A DNA stretch of 16,706 bases from contig DASUGQ010000484.1 in assembly GCA_036273935.1 (NCBI GenBank), positions 1 through 16,706 of the forward strand. The letters are read 5' to 3'. Position numbers and translations under genes: made by a program. This document shows positions 1 through 6,811 of the stretch, piece by piece (the stretch's first letter is position 1; each line of letters starts with the position of its first letter). The stretch comes from ZC4RG29 sp036273935. Lineage in GTDB: Bacteria; Bacteroidota; Bacteroidia; Cytophagales; Cyclobacteriaceae. Below the pieces are notes generated by a model, which made no database searches, was not told the DNA's origin, and saw only the letters and a program-made list of their open reading frames with translations.

Positions 1-351
1 TCTGCCGCCCTGAGCTTTCAGCCTGGAAATCTCGGCAGAAGCATCTTTATTAATCAGGGTTGAATTATTCCAGTCAACTTCTTTCAATGTTTTGGAAAAG
101 ATGAGTTTCGGGATGCTATTCATCAATTTGGCAATTTCGGCGTTTTCGCCTTCCGCCTTTTTCCAGTAAGCCGACATCCCTTCATAGGTTACCCTACCGA
201 AAACGAGATAGTCAGCTGAATGTAGCTGCTCAATGCTAAGTTTCTCCAGTTCTGGTCCCCAGACTGAATTGTGAAACGATAAGTCCCATTTTTTTTCTCC
301 TTCAAAATAGCCGTCAAGGGTGATGATATTCCACATTATTAATTTTCTCAT
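1..351 (-). CDS. Dihydrofolate reductase family protein (RibD C-terminal fold), 3' end cut by window edge
   Basis: The first 117 codons are visible and the reading frame runs off the left edge. The protein begins MRKLIMWNIITLDGYFEG and continues with SADYLVFGRVTYEGM and IPKLIFSKTL. These are the N-terminal strand, the nucleotide-contact segment and the 'K.IFS.TL' strand typical of the RibD C-terminal / DHFR-like superfamily. Members are predicted NADPH-dependent reductases; the substrate of this stand-alone subgroup is unknown. The ATG at 351 is chosen because conserved residues start immediately after it. The gene lies 108 bases downstream of the ECF sigma factor gene on the same strand, and the gap holds an ECF42-like promoter, so it is probably a target of that sigma factor. 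A damaged paralogue lies at 12580-13237. Family assignment is firm; function is inferred. Confidence 0.88.
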   Translation of the reverse strand, partial: MRKLIMWNIITLDGYFEGEKKWDLSFHNSVWGPELEKLSIEQLHSADYLVFGRVTYEGMSAYWKKAEGENAEIAKLMNSIPKLIFSKTLKEVDWNNSTLINKDASAEISRLKAQGGR

Positions 352-400
352 GTCAGTTGTTCTTAGTTTTCTAAAATTAATTGTTTAAGTGTTCAACAGG

Positions 401-429
401 TAGTCGAACAACAGAGGAGGAAATCGACA
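401..429 (-). promoter_or_regulatory. Candidate ECF42-type promoter for the downstream DHFR-family gene
   Basis: On the minus strand, TGTCGA (424-429) is followed after 17 bases by CGACTA (401-406). As I recall it, the motif reported for ECF42 sigma factors is a TGTCGA -35 element with a CGA(T/C)-type -10 element. A start near position 394 would leave a leader of about 43 bases before the ATG at 351. The site lies directly between an ECF42-type sigma gene and its likely target. The match is by eye; no transcription data are available. Confidence 0.55.
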
Positions 430-459
430 AACGATTTTAAAAATTTTTACTCGTGAGGA

Positions 460-1710
460 TTAGGTTTCCAGTTCCCTGAGCTTTAGTTCGATAAATCGCC
501 GTTCAGGGTCTAGTTGTGCGAGGGCAAGGGCACGTTCCCATGATGCCCGCGCTTCACTTGTCCGGCCGGTTTTCTGGCACAGTTCTGCCCGTGCCGCATG
601 AGCCAGGTGATAATTCTTCAACTCGCCGCGCTTTAGGATCGCATCGATCTGCCGCAATCCAGCCTCAGGACCATTGTGCATGGCTATAGCAACAGCGCGG
701 TTTAATTCAATAACGGGAGAGGGGTTTATGCGCAGCAACAGTGTATAGAGTCCGGCGATCTGAGCCCAGTCAGTCGCTTCAGGACTCTTCGCTTCAGCAT
801 GCAGAGCCGCGATGGCTGCCTGCAGGGTATATAGGCCTGGCCGTTTGAATGAAAATGCCTGCTCTACAAGCGACAATCCCTCCTCAATCATAATGCGATC
901 CCAAAGCGATCGGTCCTGGTCTTCCAACAGGATGAGATCTCCGGTCGAAGTAGTACGGGCCGATCTGCGGGATTCGTGCAGAAGCATGAGGCCAAGCAAT
1001 CCTGTAACTTCGGGATCAGGCAGCAAATGGTGCAGCAGGCGGCCGAGTCGAATCGCTTCGCTTGAAAGGTCAACGCGAGTTACTAATTCGCCGGACGAGG
1101 CGTAATAGCCCTCGTTGAATACCAGGTAAATAACCTGTAAGACGGACCCTAGCCGGTCCGGCAATTCATGTTGTTGTGGAACTTCGAACGGTATCTTTGT
1201 CTCACGAATTTGAGCCTTGCCGCGGACAATCCGCTGCGCAATAGTGGATGGCGTAGCAAGAAACGCGCTGGCAATCTCTTCGGTAGTCAGATTGCAAACC
1301 TCACGCAAGGTCATGGCCGTGCGTGTATTAAGCGCCAGTGCGGGGTGGCAACAGGTGAAGATCAGCCGGAGCACATCGTCTTCAATCTCTTTATCAATCT
1401 GGTTGGAAGGATCGGCAGTATCAGCTTCCATTTGCCGGACTTGCTGTACCTGCAACGGGTCGAATTTTGATTGACGCCGGATTCGGTCGATTGCCTTAAA
1501 CCGGCCGGTGGAAACAAGCCATGCCCTCGGGTTGGAAGGAATGCCATCTTCGGTCCATTGCTCAAGTGCTGCCTTGAAGGCATCATGCAACGCATCTTCT
1601 GCAAGGTCGAAGTCCCCAAGCAAGCGAATCAGTGTGGCAAACACTGGGCGCGACTCTTTGCGATAAATTTCGCCTAGGAGTTGAGGAATATATTCCGGAG
1701 AATTTTGCAT
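460..1710 (-). CDS. ECF RNA polymerase sigma factor, ECF42-type with C-terminal TPR extension
   Basis: This is a 416-residue sigma-70 family protein, about twice the length of a normal ECF factor. Region 2 spans about residues 12-82 (LLGDFDLAEDALHDAF, then NPRAWLVSTGRFKAIDRIRR), and region 4 about 110-170 (LREVCNLTTEEIASAF, then TIAQRIVRGKAQIR). The rest matches the ECF42 C-terminal extension: a DUF6596-like helical segment with VIYLVFNEGYYASSG near 193, then TPR-like helices around LLLRINPSPVIELNRAVAIA (about 325-344) and ERRFIELKLREL at the end. ECF42 factors have no obvious anti-sigma factor, and the TPR tail is needed for activity. They usually sit beside DGPF/YCII genes; here the neighbour downstream is a DHFR-family gene instead. 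The ATG at 1710 is followed directly by the conserved N-terminus. Family call is strong. Confidence 0.93.
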   Translation of the reverse strand: MQNSPEYIPQLLGEIYRKESRPVFATLIRLLGDFDLAEDALHDAFKAALEQWTEDGIPSNPRAWLVSTGRFKAIDRIRRQSKFDPLQVQQVRQMEADTADPSNQIDKEIEDDVLRLIFTCCHPALALNTRTAMTLREVCNLTTEEIASAFLATPSTIAQRIVRGKAQIRETKIPFEVPQQHELPDRLGSVLQVIYLVFNEGYYASSGELVTRVDLSSEAIRLGRLLHHLLPDPEVTGLLGLMLLHESRRSARTTSTGDLILLEDQDRSLWDRIMIEEGLSLVEQAFSFKRPGLYTLQAAIAALHAEAKSPEATDWAQIAGLYTLLLRINPSPVIELNRAVAIAMHNGPEAGLRQIDAILKRGELKNYHLAHAARAELCQKTGRTSEARASWERALALAQLDPERRFIELKLRELET

Positions 1711-1776
1711 GGTCGTTTGTTCGATTCTGATAATTCCAACTTCAATCGCGTTTTATTTCTTCGTTAATCATTGGTA

Positions 1777-1784
1777 CAAATTTA
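1777..1784 (-). promoter_or_regulatory. Possible Bacteroidota -7 element upstream of the sigma gene
   Basis: The minus strand reads TAAATTTG, an exact match to TAnnTTTG, about 67 bases upstream of the sigma start codon. No TTTG -33 element is seen at the expected distance. A match of this size will also occur by chance several times in such a window. Confidence 0.25.
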
Positions 1785-1906
1785 GGCTTATGCCTGAATA
1801 TACTTGTAAGAAACTAAGGCATAAACGGTTTCCCCTTTCAGTCGTAAACTCCTTCCAGGTATCATCTTCTCACCGCGACAACAAGGGTTCATCCGGACGG
1901 CATTCT

Positions 1907-1946
1907 GGAAACGGTTTCAATGGGCCACGCCATTGAGTTCGTTTCC
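1907..1946. repeat. Hairpin (6-bp outer and 7-bp inner stems)
   Basis: GGAAAC (1907-1912) pairs with GTTTCC (1941-1946), and TCAATGG (1917-1923) pairs with CCATTGA (1930-1936). A symmetric 4x4 internal loop separates the stems and the terminal loop is 6 bases. No T-run follows on either strand, so it is not a standard terminator. It could be an operator, an mRNA leader structure or part of a small RNA. Confidence 0.5.
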
Positions 1947-2174
1947 CCTGACATGTTTAAGTGTCGTATATGACCGCCCGATCCTGTCAATTTTTTCGAA
2001 CGCAATGAAGTAAGATCCATGTGCTGGAGCAACTCAAGCGTTGAACCTTATATTTACATGGATATCTGGACCTGAGAGTGCTCAACCACCAGTGGAGCCG
2101 GGCAGTTATGCGCTGCATTTTCTTTAGTCGGCCTGTGATATGAAACAAACCAGCCCTAACTTTAATATCGAAGT

Positions 2175-3479
2175 ATGAATATGACGACAAGGCATTCTAA
2201 CAAAAATTCAGATGAGAGATTTTGGCTGCGTTTGGATAATGCCGCTAAAATTTATCCTGCCATACAAAACGATGAATTGACATCGGTTTTCAGAATATCG
2301 GTTGTCTTAAAACACACCGTGCGCGCAAAACCTCTTCTCGAAGCTGTTGACCTACTTGAACAAAGGTTTCCCTATTACAAGGTCAAACCAAAAAAAGGGT
2401 TTTTCTGGTATTACCTTGAATATTATGAGGATGGAATTACCCTGAAAGCCGATACCAACATCCCATGCCGGTCTTTTGATAAAGACGAGTTCATTTTCCG
2501 GGTACTGGCCAAAGGGAAAACGATCAGCGTGGAATTCTCCCATATCCTGACTGATGGAACCGGGGGATTCGAATTTCTTAAGTCGCTTGTGCTTACCTAT
2601 TTTCAACAGACGGGAATTCCAATAGCCGGTACTGTGGACTATTTGCGACCCGGAACGCCTGCTTCAGAGAAGGAATTTGAAGACTCTTATAACAAATACT
2701 TCGAAGAGGAAATACCGACGCCAAGAAAAATTCGGAAGGCTTTTCATCTACCTTACAAGCTCAAACCAATTCCACGCTTTCGTGTCGTGACCGCTATCTT
2801 GCCAATAGGCAACATCGCGAAAAAAGCGAGGGAATACGGAACAAGTATTACCGTATACCTTGTATCGGTCTATCTTCACTCGCTGCAGGAAATTTACAAT
2901 TCGATGCCCCTTATCTCACAAAAGCGAAACTCCGAAATATTGCGCGTAGAGGTGCCGATAAATCTTCGAAGAATATACCCGTCCGAGACGATGCGCAATT
3001 TCTCCGTGTTTGTGCTGCCGGGGATCAACCTAGAATTGGGCGCTTACTCCTTTGAGGAGATCGTGAAAAATGTGCATCACCTGATGCAACTGGAAACGGA
3101 AAAGAAACTGATCAGCAAGATCATTTCGAGGAATGTCGGAGCAGAACGTAACGTACTTGTTAAAAACATCCCTTTGTTCATAAAGTCTTTAATTCTGTAT
3201 TTTAAATATAAATCATCCGGCACTAGTCTATACAGTGGCGTGCTAACAAACTTGGGAAAAATAGTTTTACCCGGGGAAATAAGCCAATTGATCGATCATT
3301 TTGTTTTTATTCCACCGCCTCCTGATAAAACACTAAAGGTGAACTGTGGTGTGGCAGGATTCGGAGATAAGTTAATTGTCGCCTTCGGTAATATCACGCA
3401 GTCTAAGAAACTTGAACAACGGTTTTTCAAAATGTTGTCAGGACATGGCATACCGGTTAAAATGATTCATTATCGATAA
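2175..3479 (+). CDS. Condensation-fold / alcohol acetyltransferase-like acyltransferase
   Basis: This 434-residue protein has features of the BAHD/condensation/PapA-type CoA-dependent acyltransferase superfamily. The active-site motif HILTDG gives H123 and D127, with TDGTGGFEFLKSLV following as in this fold. The second half carries VPINLRRIYPSETMRNFSVF (about 260-279) and TNLGKI (358-363), motifs typical of alcohol acetyltransferase-like bacterial proteins. No signal peptide or membrane segment is evident, so a cytoplasmic or membrane-associated enzyme is likely. It probably moves an acyl group from a thioester to a hydroxyl; the acceptor is unknown. The gene is first of a three-gene run, with 14 bases to the next. 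ATG 2175 is used, and ATG 2181 is an alternative. Superfamily is confident; reaction is inferred. Confidence 0.82.
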   Translation: MNMTTRHSNKNSDERFWLRLDNAAKIYPAIQNDELTSVFRISVVLKHTVRAKPLLEAVDLLEQRFPYYKVKPKKGFFWYYLEYYEDGITLKADTNIPCRSFDKDEFIFRVLAKGKTISVEFSHILTDGTGGFEFLKSLVLTYFQQTGIPIAGTVDYLRPGTPASEKEFEDSYNKYFEEEIPTPRKIRKAFHLPYKLKPIPRFRVVTAILPIGNIAKKAREYGTSITVYLVSVYLHSLQEIYNSMPLISQKRNSEILRVEVPINLRRIYPSETMRNFSVFVLPGINLELGAYSFEEIVKNVHHLMQLETEKKLISKIISRNVGAERNVLVKNIPLFIKSLILYFKYKSSGTSLYSGVLTNLGKIVLPGEISQLIDHFVFIPPPPDKTLKVNCGVAGFGDKLIVAFGNITQSKKLEQRFFKMLSGHGIPVKMIHYR

Positions 3480-3493
3480 CAACGCATGAGAGT

Positions 3494-4207
3494 ATGAGAA
3501 TCTGCAAAGTCTGCGAAGTTGAGTTGGAGGACGATATGGAACTATGTCCACTTTGCGGCACACCGATCGGATCGGACGCCAGCCCTGGATTGGCAACACC
3601 GCGCACAAGTTCAAATTCAGGGGTTACGGGTGTGCTCAAACCAAGGGAAAAAACCTTGCTGCAGCGAATTGTTTGGCAAGTAACGTCAGTCGTGCTCCTT
3701 TCGGCTATTATTGCAACGCTGGTCATAGATCTAATTGTGCATAGGCTGATCACATGGTCTGTTTTTCCGGTATCCATTAGCTTGGTCATATTTGTTTACA
3801 TATCAGTGCTAGCGTTCTGGCATGCTAAAAAGCTTTACCAGATCCTTGCAGGCTTGCTTTTTTCTTCGGCTCTTTTATTAATACTCAATCTTGTATTGCC
3901 GCAGTCAGATTGGCTGCTGCGATTGGGACTCCCCATACTCGGTGTTATAAACGCTATCACAATAGCCCTGATTGCCGCAATTAATGTCAGTAGGCACCGC
4001 GGCCTGAACGTAATTGCTTATACCTGTGTTGCTGTTGGGACGCTCTGTATAAGTATTGAATTAATACTTTCGCTTTATACCGGTAATGCCACGCTGCGAT
4101 GGAGCGTAATTGTCTCAGCATGTTTGCTGCCGGTCATTGTCGCATTGCTGTTTATGCATCATCGCATTAAGAGGAATCCGGATTTGGACAAACTTTTTCA
4201 TACATGA
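3494..4207 (+). CDS. Zinc-ribbon six-helix membrane protein (DUF6320-like)
   Basis: The 237-residue protein opens with a compact zinc ribbon, CKVC (C4, C7) and CPLCG (C18, C21). A Ser/Thr/Pro/Gly-rich linker (about 26-50) follows. Six hydrophobic segments come next, at roughly 60-80, 86-107, 116-135, 142-163, 172-194 and 202-221, and a short basic C-terminus (HHRIKRNPDLDKLF). The layout and the neighbours fit the DUF6320 family, which I know as a companion of alcohol-acetyltransferase-like and alpha/beta hydrolase genes. It is placed in the inner membrane; the ribbon is presumably cytoplasmic and may dock a partner. An ATG at 3486 ends after three codons, so ATG 3494 is the start. The next gene begins 40 bases after the stop. 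Domain architecture is clear; function is unknown. Confidence 0.82.
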   Translation: MRICKVCEVELEDDMELCPLCGTPIGSDASPGLATPRTSSNSGVTGVLKPREKTLLQRIVWQVTSVVLLSAIIATLVIDLIVHRLITWSVFPVSISLVIFVYISVLAFWHAKKLYQILAGLLFSSALLLILNLVLPQSDWLLRLGLPILGVINAITIALIAAINVSRHRGLNVIAYTCVAVGTLCISIELILSLYTGNATLRWSVIVSACLLPVIVALLFMHHRIKRNPDLDKLFHT

Positions 4208-4247
4208 ACGATTTTACAAACGCATTTGGAATAGTGCTGGCAGAAAT

Positions 4248-5132
4248 ATGGCTAGCGCGATAAGTAGGCTATTTGACATTCTTCTTCGCCTGATCAATAA
4301 GAAAGCTTTATTAGAGAGACAATTCAAAAGGAAAAGCTTTAATTTCTTTTCAACCCCCTTTCCGCCCAAAAGGATATTTCGGATGTACAATGTCGATACC
4401 TATCAGATCAACCACTGCAATGTATTTACCATAAAACCTAAATATAAAACATCAAAAGGGCATATTCTCTACTTACACGGCGGTGCCTTTGTTAGCAGTT
4501 TTATCAACTTTCATTGGTCTTTTTTAGGCGACATAATCGACAAGACAGATTGCACCATTACGGCTCCTGATTATCCGTTAGCTCCCACGTATACTTACAA
4601 AGATGTGTTGCAAATGGTGACGGCACTTTACAAAAAACTGTTATCGACCGTAGGCTCGGAGAATCTAATTATTAGCGGAGATTCCGCAGGCGGTGGGATA
4701 GCGCTGGCGTTGGCACAAAAACTGAAAGTCGAAAATATAGCCCAGCCCAACCATATTATCCTCCTGTCTCCTTGGCTTGATCTTACATTATCCAATCCGG
4801 AAATTTCAAAGATAGGCCCTGCCGACCCCTTCATCGGAATAAAAGGTCTCCAGTTAGCCGCCAATGCGTATGCCGGTGGAGACGACCTGAACAATTATCT
4901 GTTAAGCCCGATCAACGGCTCCCTCGATGGACTCGGAAAAATTTCAGTCTTCGTCGGAACAAAGGAAATCCTTGTCGCTGATACACGAAAACTAAAAAAA
5001 CTAATGGAGGCAAAAGGAGTGCAGATAGACTACCATGAGTATAAAGATATGTTCCACGCCTGGATGTTTCTGTCGTTTCCTGAATCAAGGCAGGCGAAAG
5101 TTGAGATCGAGCAACTGATTAATTCATCGTAA
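4248..5132 (+). CDS. Alpha/beta hydrolase, hormone-sensitive-lipase family esterase
   Basis: From ATG 4248 the protein is 294 residues. It shows the HSL-family oxyanion motif HGGAF (about 77-81), the nucleophile elbow GDSAGG (Ser146), the strand LLSPWLDLTLSNP, and the catalytic histidine in DMFHAWMF (about H270). The acid position reads GTKEILVAD, so the acid is either Glu240 or Asp245 instead of the usual D in DxLRDE. Predicted activity is hydrolysis of short acyl or other carboxylic esters in the cytoplasm; no signal peptide is seen. The frame extends upstream to 4110, but that would overlap the membrane-protein gene by 98 bases and adds Cys-rich sequence unlike the family. The internal ATG 4248 is therefore preferred. 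As last gene of the trio it may reverse or process the ester made by the acyltransferase. Confidence 0.9.
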   Translation: MASAISRLFDILLRLINKKALLERQFKRKSFNFFSTPFPPKRIFRMYNVDTYQINHCNVFTIKPKYKTSKGHILYLHGGAFVSSFINFHWSFLGDIIDKTDCTITAPDYPLAPTYTYKDVLQMVTALYKKLLSTVGSENLIISGDSAGGGIALALAQKLKVENIAQPNHIILLSPWLDLTLSNPEISKIGPADPFIGIKGLQLAANAYAGGDDLNNYLLSPINGSLDGLGKISVFVGTKEILVADTRKLKKLMEAKGVQIDYHEYKDMFHAWMFLSFPESRQAKVEIEQLINSS

Positions 5133-5588
5133 AAGATCCTAAAATGCGAAGGTCTGCCTTGGTACGGTCACGTAGTTCAGTGCATTTTTACAAGTTTGCT
5201 ATTCGAAACCGAAACATCCCTACGTGATGTAACAAAAGTAATTTTGAAATACCAGAAAGAAATGTCACGACTTTAATGCGTCGATTTTGTTTCGTGCTTC
5301 GTTGGATAACCCGGCCGAATTAAAAATCGATTTCGTGTTTGACGAAATCTTGGTCCTTCTGGTCCGGGCAAGTCTGGAAAAGACTGGATCTCATTGGGAA
5401 AAACAGGGAGCCGCTATAGAAAAGTACAGACTGCATAGGGAAAAGCTATTGTGAACCCATTGAGCAGGCAGACTGGACCTGGGTTATTTTTTCTTGAAGA
5501 CAGTCTATTAAGACACCACTTGTCAGTTCTTGCTATGCCTCCTCCTTGATGTTGTCGAACCCCGTCGCTAAAATTGAATGACCAATGA
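5133..5588. other. Gene-poor stretch with inverted repeats and a possible gene remnant
   Basis: These 456 bases hold no convincing complete gene. They contain the overlapping inverted repeats at 5141-5227. On the minus strand (5265-5390) there is a 41-codon open stretch between stops that ends in NEARNKIDALKS and has no start codon. It reads like the charged C-terminal helix of a real protein, but I cannot name a family. The long minus-strand frame at 5414-5722 is a shadow of the gene at 5589. Confidence 0.4.
5141..5188 (+). terminator. Possible terminator of the acyltransferase-hydrolase cluster
   Basis: AAAATGC (5141-5147) can pair with GCATTTT (5182-5188), with an inner AAGG/CCTT stem between them. 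The right arm ends in a short T-run, starting about 50 bases after the hydrolase stop. The loop is long (34 bases), so this is only a moderate candidate. A second inverted repeat, TCACGTAG (5168-5175) with CTACGTGA (5220-5227), overlaps it. Confidence 0.35.
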
Positions 5589-5948
5589 ATGACAATTATG
5601 AAAACCGTGCGAACAGTGAATGGCGTATCCCGCATTGAGGACGCGATGGAAGGATCATCGAAGTTGAATGATGTGCTCGTGCCAATACTCATCGCGCATC
5701 GCGACACGCTCGTCAAACGCATACTCGATCACCTCGAGGTGTACCTGGACTATAAATTCCATATCAAACCCACGCGGGAAAAAATGAACCATGTGAGGGA
5801 CAAACTGGCAAGTCTTAAAGGAAACGGTATCGATGAGGCGAAATATACTTCGTTGTTTATGGAAATTAATACTAAGGATCGGTTGTATGTAGGGACGAGC
5901 AAGTTTTATGAGGAGATCGATCATACGATCGAGTGGTCGTTGAAATGA
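5589..5948 (+). CDS. Hypothetical protein, small and mostly helical
   Basis: I do not recognise this 119-residue protein. Its composition is ordinary, with no signal peptide and no hydrophobic membrane segment. Its helical, charged stretches (ILIAHRDTLVKRILDHLEVY, then TREKMNHVRDKLASLKGNG) suggest a small soluble cytoplasmic protein. It ends EEIDHTIEWSLK. A start at 5598 (MKTVRTVNG) is equally plausible. The gene is isolated: a gene-poor region lies upstream, and the minus-strand gene downstream converges, with only 17 bases between stops. Balanced amino-acid usage supports real coding over the overlapping minus-strand frame, but there is no homology that I can name. Confidence 0.55.
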   Translation: MTIMKTVRTVNGVSRIEDAMEGSSKLNDVLVPILIAHRDTLVKRILDHLEVYLDYKFHIKPTREKMNHVRDKLASLKGNGIDEAKYTSLFMEINTKDRLYVGTSKFYEEIDHTIEWSLK

Positions 5949-5965
5949 TTAGCCTTTCCAATTGG

Positions 5966-6628
5966 CTATGGCGCGTCTGTGATCTTAAGATTTGCAAAAT
6001 CCCCTCCCGAAGTATCGGCCACGTAGAACCCTACCGCACCATGATGACGTGATGTTAGTTTTTCCACCACCAGCGTCGGCTTCTCTGAGCCATTAATATA
6101 TGTTGTGATGGTGGAATCCTTTACTACAACGCGCACCCTCACCCATGCTTCCGGATTTGGTGCAGGATCTATTTCGCATTCATATTTGTTCGGGAATTTT
6201 GCCCGCAGCACTCTCCACGTATAATCGGGTAATGAAATGTATTGTATACCATGACTTCTTGATATTTCGTCGGGCTCGTCAAAATTGAAGGGGCGAAGGT
6301 ATATGGCATCGAAGGTATTATGATCCTTGCCGTGAAAGGCAATCCCGACAAAGCTGTGCTGCTTCACATTCTCACCTCGAACTTCAAATTCCAGTATGCC
6401 ATTGGAAAAATCAATCCCTTTTATCCACGCTACTCCCTCCCCCAACGCTTTGCTTAACCGGATACCTGAATGCCCTTCATCTTTAATAGTTGTAAGGTCC
6501 CGGTTAAAGACCTCAAGCCCTTTGTGTTTTGCTGCTTTGTGAACATCAATGACCTTTACAGTTTGGGAAAAGGATGAAACGTTCAGAAGAATTAAGAACA
6601 CAAAGGTGATAACATTCAAACTTTTCAT
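5966..6628 (-). CDS. Secreted concanavalin-fold protein, DUF1080-like
   Basis: The 220-residue protein has a clear Sec signal peptide (MKSLNVITFVFLILLNVSSFSQ, cleavage near residue 22). The mature part is a beta-sandwich sequence of the DUF1080 / LamG (3-keto-disaccharide hydrolase-like, concanavalin) type. Supporting segments are FSNGILEFEVRGEN, SFVGIAFHGKDHNTFDAIYL, AWVRVRVVVKDSTITTYING and HHGAVGFYVADTSGGDFANL, the last being the usual 'G.vGf.v.d..ggdF.nl' closing strand. Such proteins are extracytoplasmic and often bind or cleave carbohydrate. No catalytic residue can be assigned here, and the short length suggests one domain only. It stands alone, convergent with the gene at 5589. Confidence 0.85.
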   Translation of the reverse strand: MKSLNVITFVFLILLNVSSFSQTVKVIDVHKAAKHKGLEVFNRDLTTIKDEGHSGIRLSKALGEGVAWIKGIDFSNGILEFEVRGENVKQHSFVGIAFHGKDHNTFDAIYLRPFNFDEPDEISRSHGIQYISLPDYTWRVLRAKFPNKYECEIDPAPNPEAWVRVRVVVKDSTITTYINGSEKPTLVVEKLTSRHHGAVGFYVADTSGGDFANLKITDAP

Positions 6629-6695
6629 GGGCTGACTTTAATTCATGATAAGCTACGCGTTTGTTACGAATTGCTCATCTGTCGAAATTAAAATC

Positions 6696-6709
6696 CACCC
6701 GTTTGGGTG
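6696..6709 (-). terminator. Weak terminator-like hairpin downstream of the heptad-repeat gene
   Basis: CACCC and GGGTG form a 5-bp stem with a 4-base loop. On the minus strand it is followed by GATTTTAATTT. It lies about 100 bases beyond the stop at 6812. Short stem and broken T-run keep confidence low. Confidence 0.3.
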
Positions 6710-6811
6710 AGTTATAATCTGAATTGCATTGAATCTTAGAATTTGGGAAACGTTATCCCGCGGTTACGGAAATTGAAAATGAAGATGACTTTATTCCATC
6801 AACTCCGGCCC

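Larger units (their letters stand above)
1711..2174. other. Gene-free stretch between the sigma gene and the acyltransferase gene
   Basis: These 464 bases separate two divergently transcribed genes and should hold their promoters. Open frames on either strand (for example plus 1709-1936 and minus 1987-2190) show no recognisable domain and read as chance. The visible structure is a two-part hairpin at 1907-1946 and an 8-bp inverted repeat, ATCCATGT (2015-2022) with ACATGGAT (2056-2063). GTTTCCCCT occurs at 1828 and again at 1941. No tRNA or mobile element remnant was seen. Confidence 0.5.

Noticed and set aside
812..1677. Several plus-strand frames across the sigma factor gene
   Set aside because: All are shadows of a strongly recognised ECF42 sigma factor on the minus strand.
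4110..4247. Longer N-terminus of the alpha/beta hydrolase frame
   Set aside because: It would overlap the preceding membrane-protein gene by 98 bases and adds Cys-rich sequence not found in the family; ATG 4248 fits better.
5239..5246. TAATTTTG, an exact -7 element match on the plus strand
   Set aside because: It lies about 340 bases before the next gene with no -33 partner; such matches are expected by chance a few times in this window.
5414..5722. Minus-strand frame of 102 codons
   Set aside because: Overlaps the plus-strand gene at 5589 in antisense, has odd composition and no recognisable feature.
5950..5968. TAGCC/GGCTA hairpin between convergent stops as a terminator
   Set aside because: Only a 5-bp stem, no T-run, and it overlaps the stop codon of the minus-strand gene.
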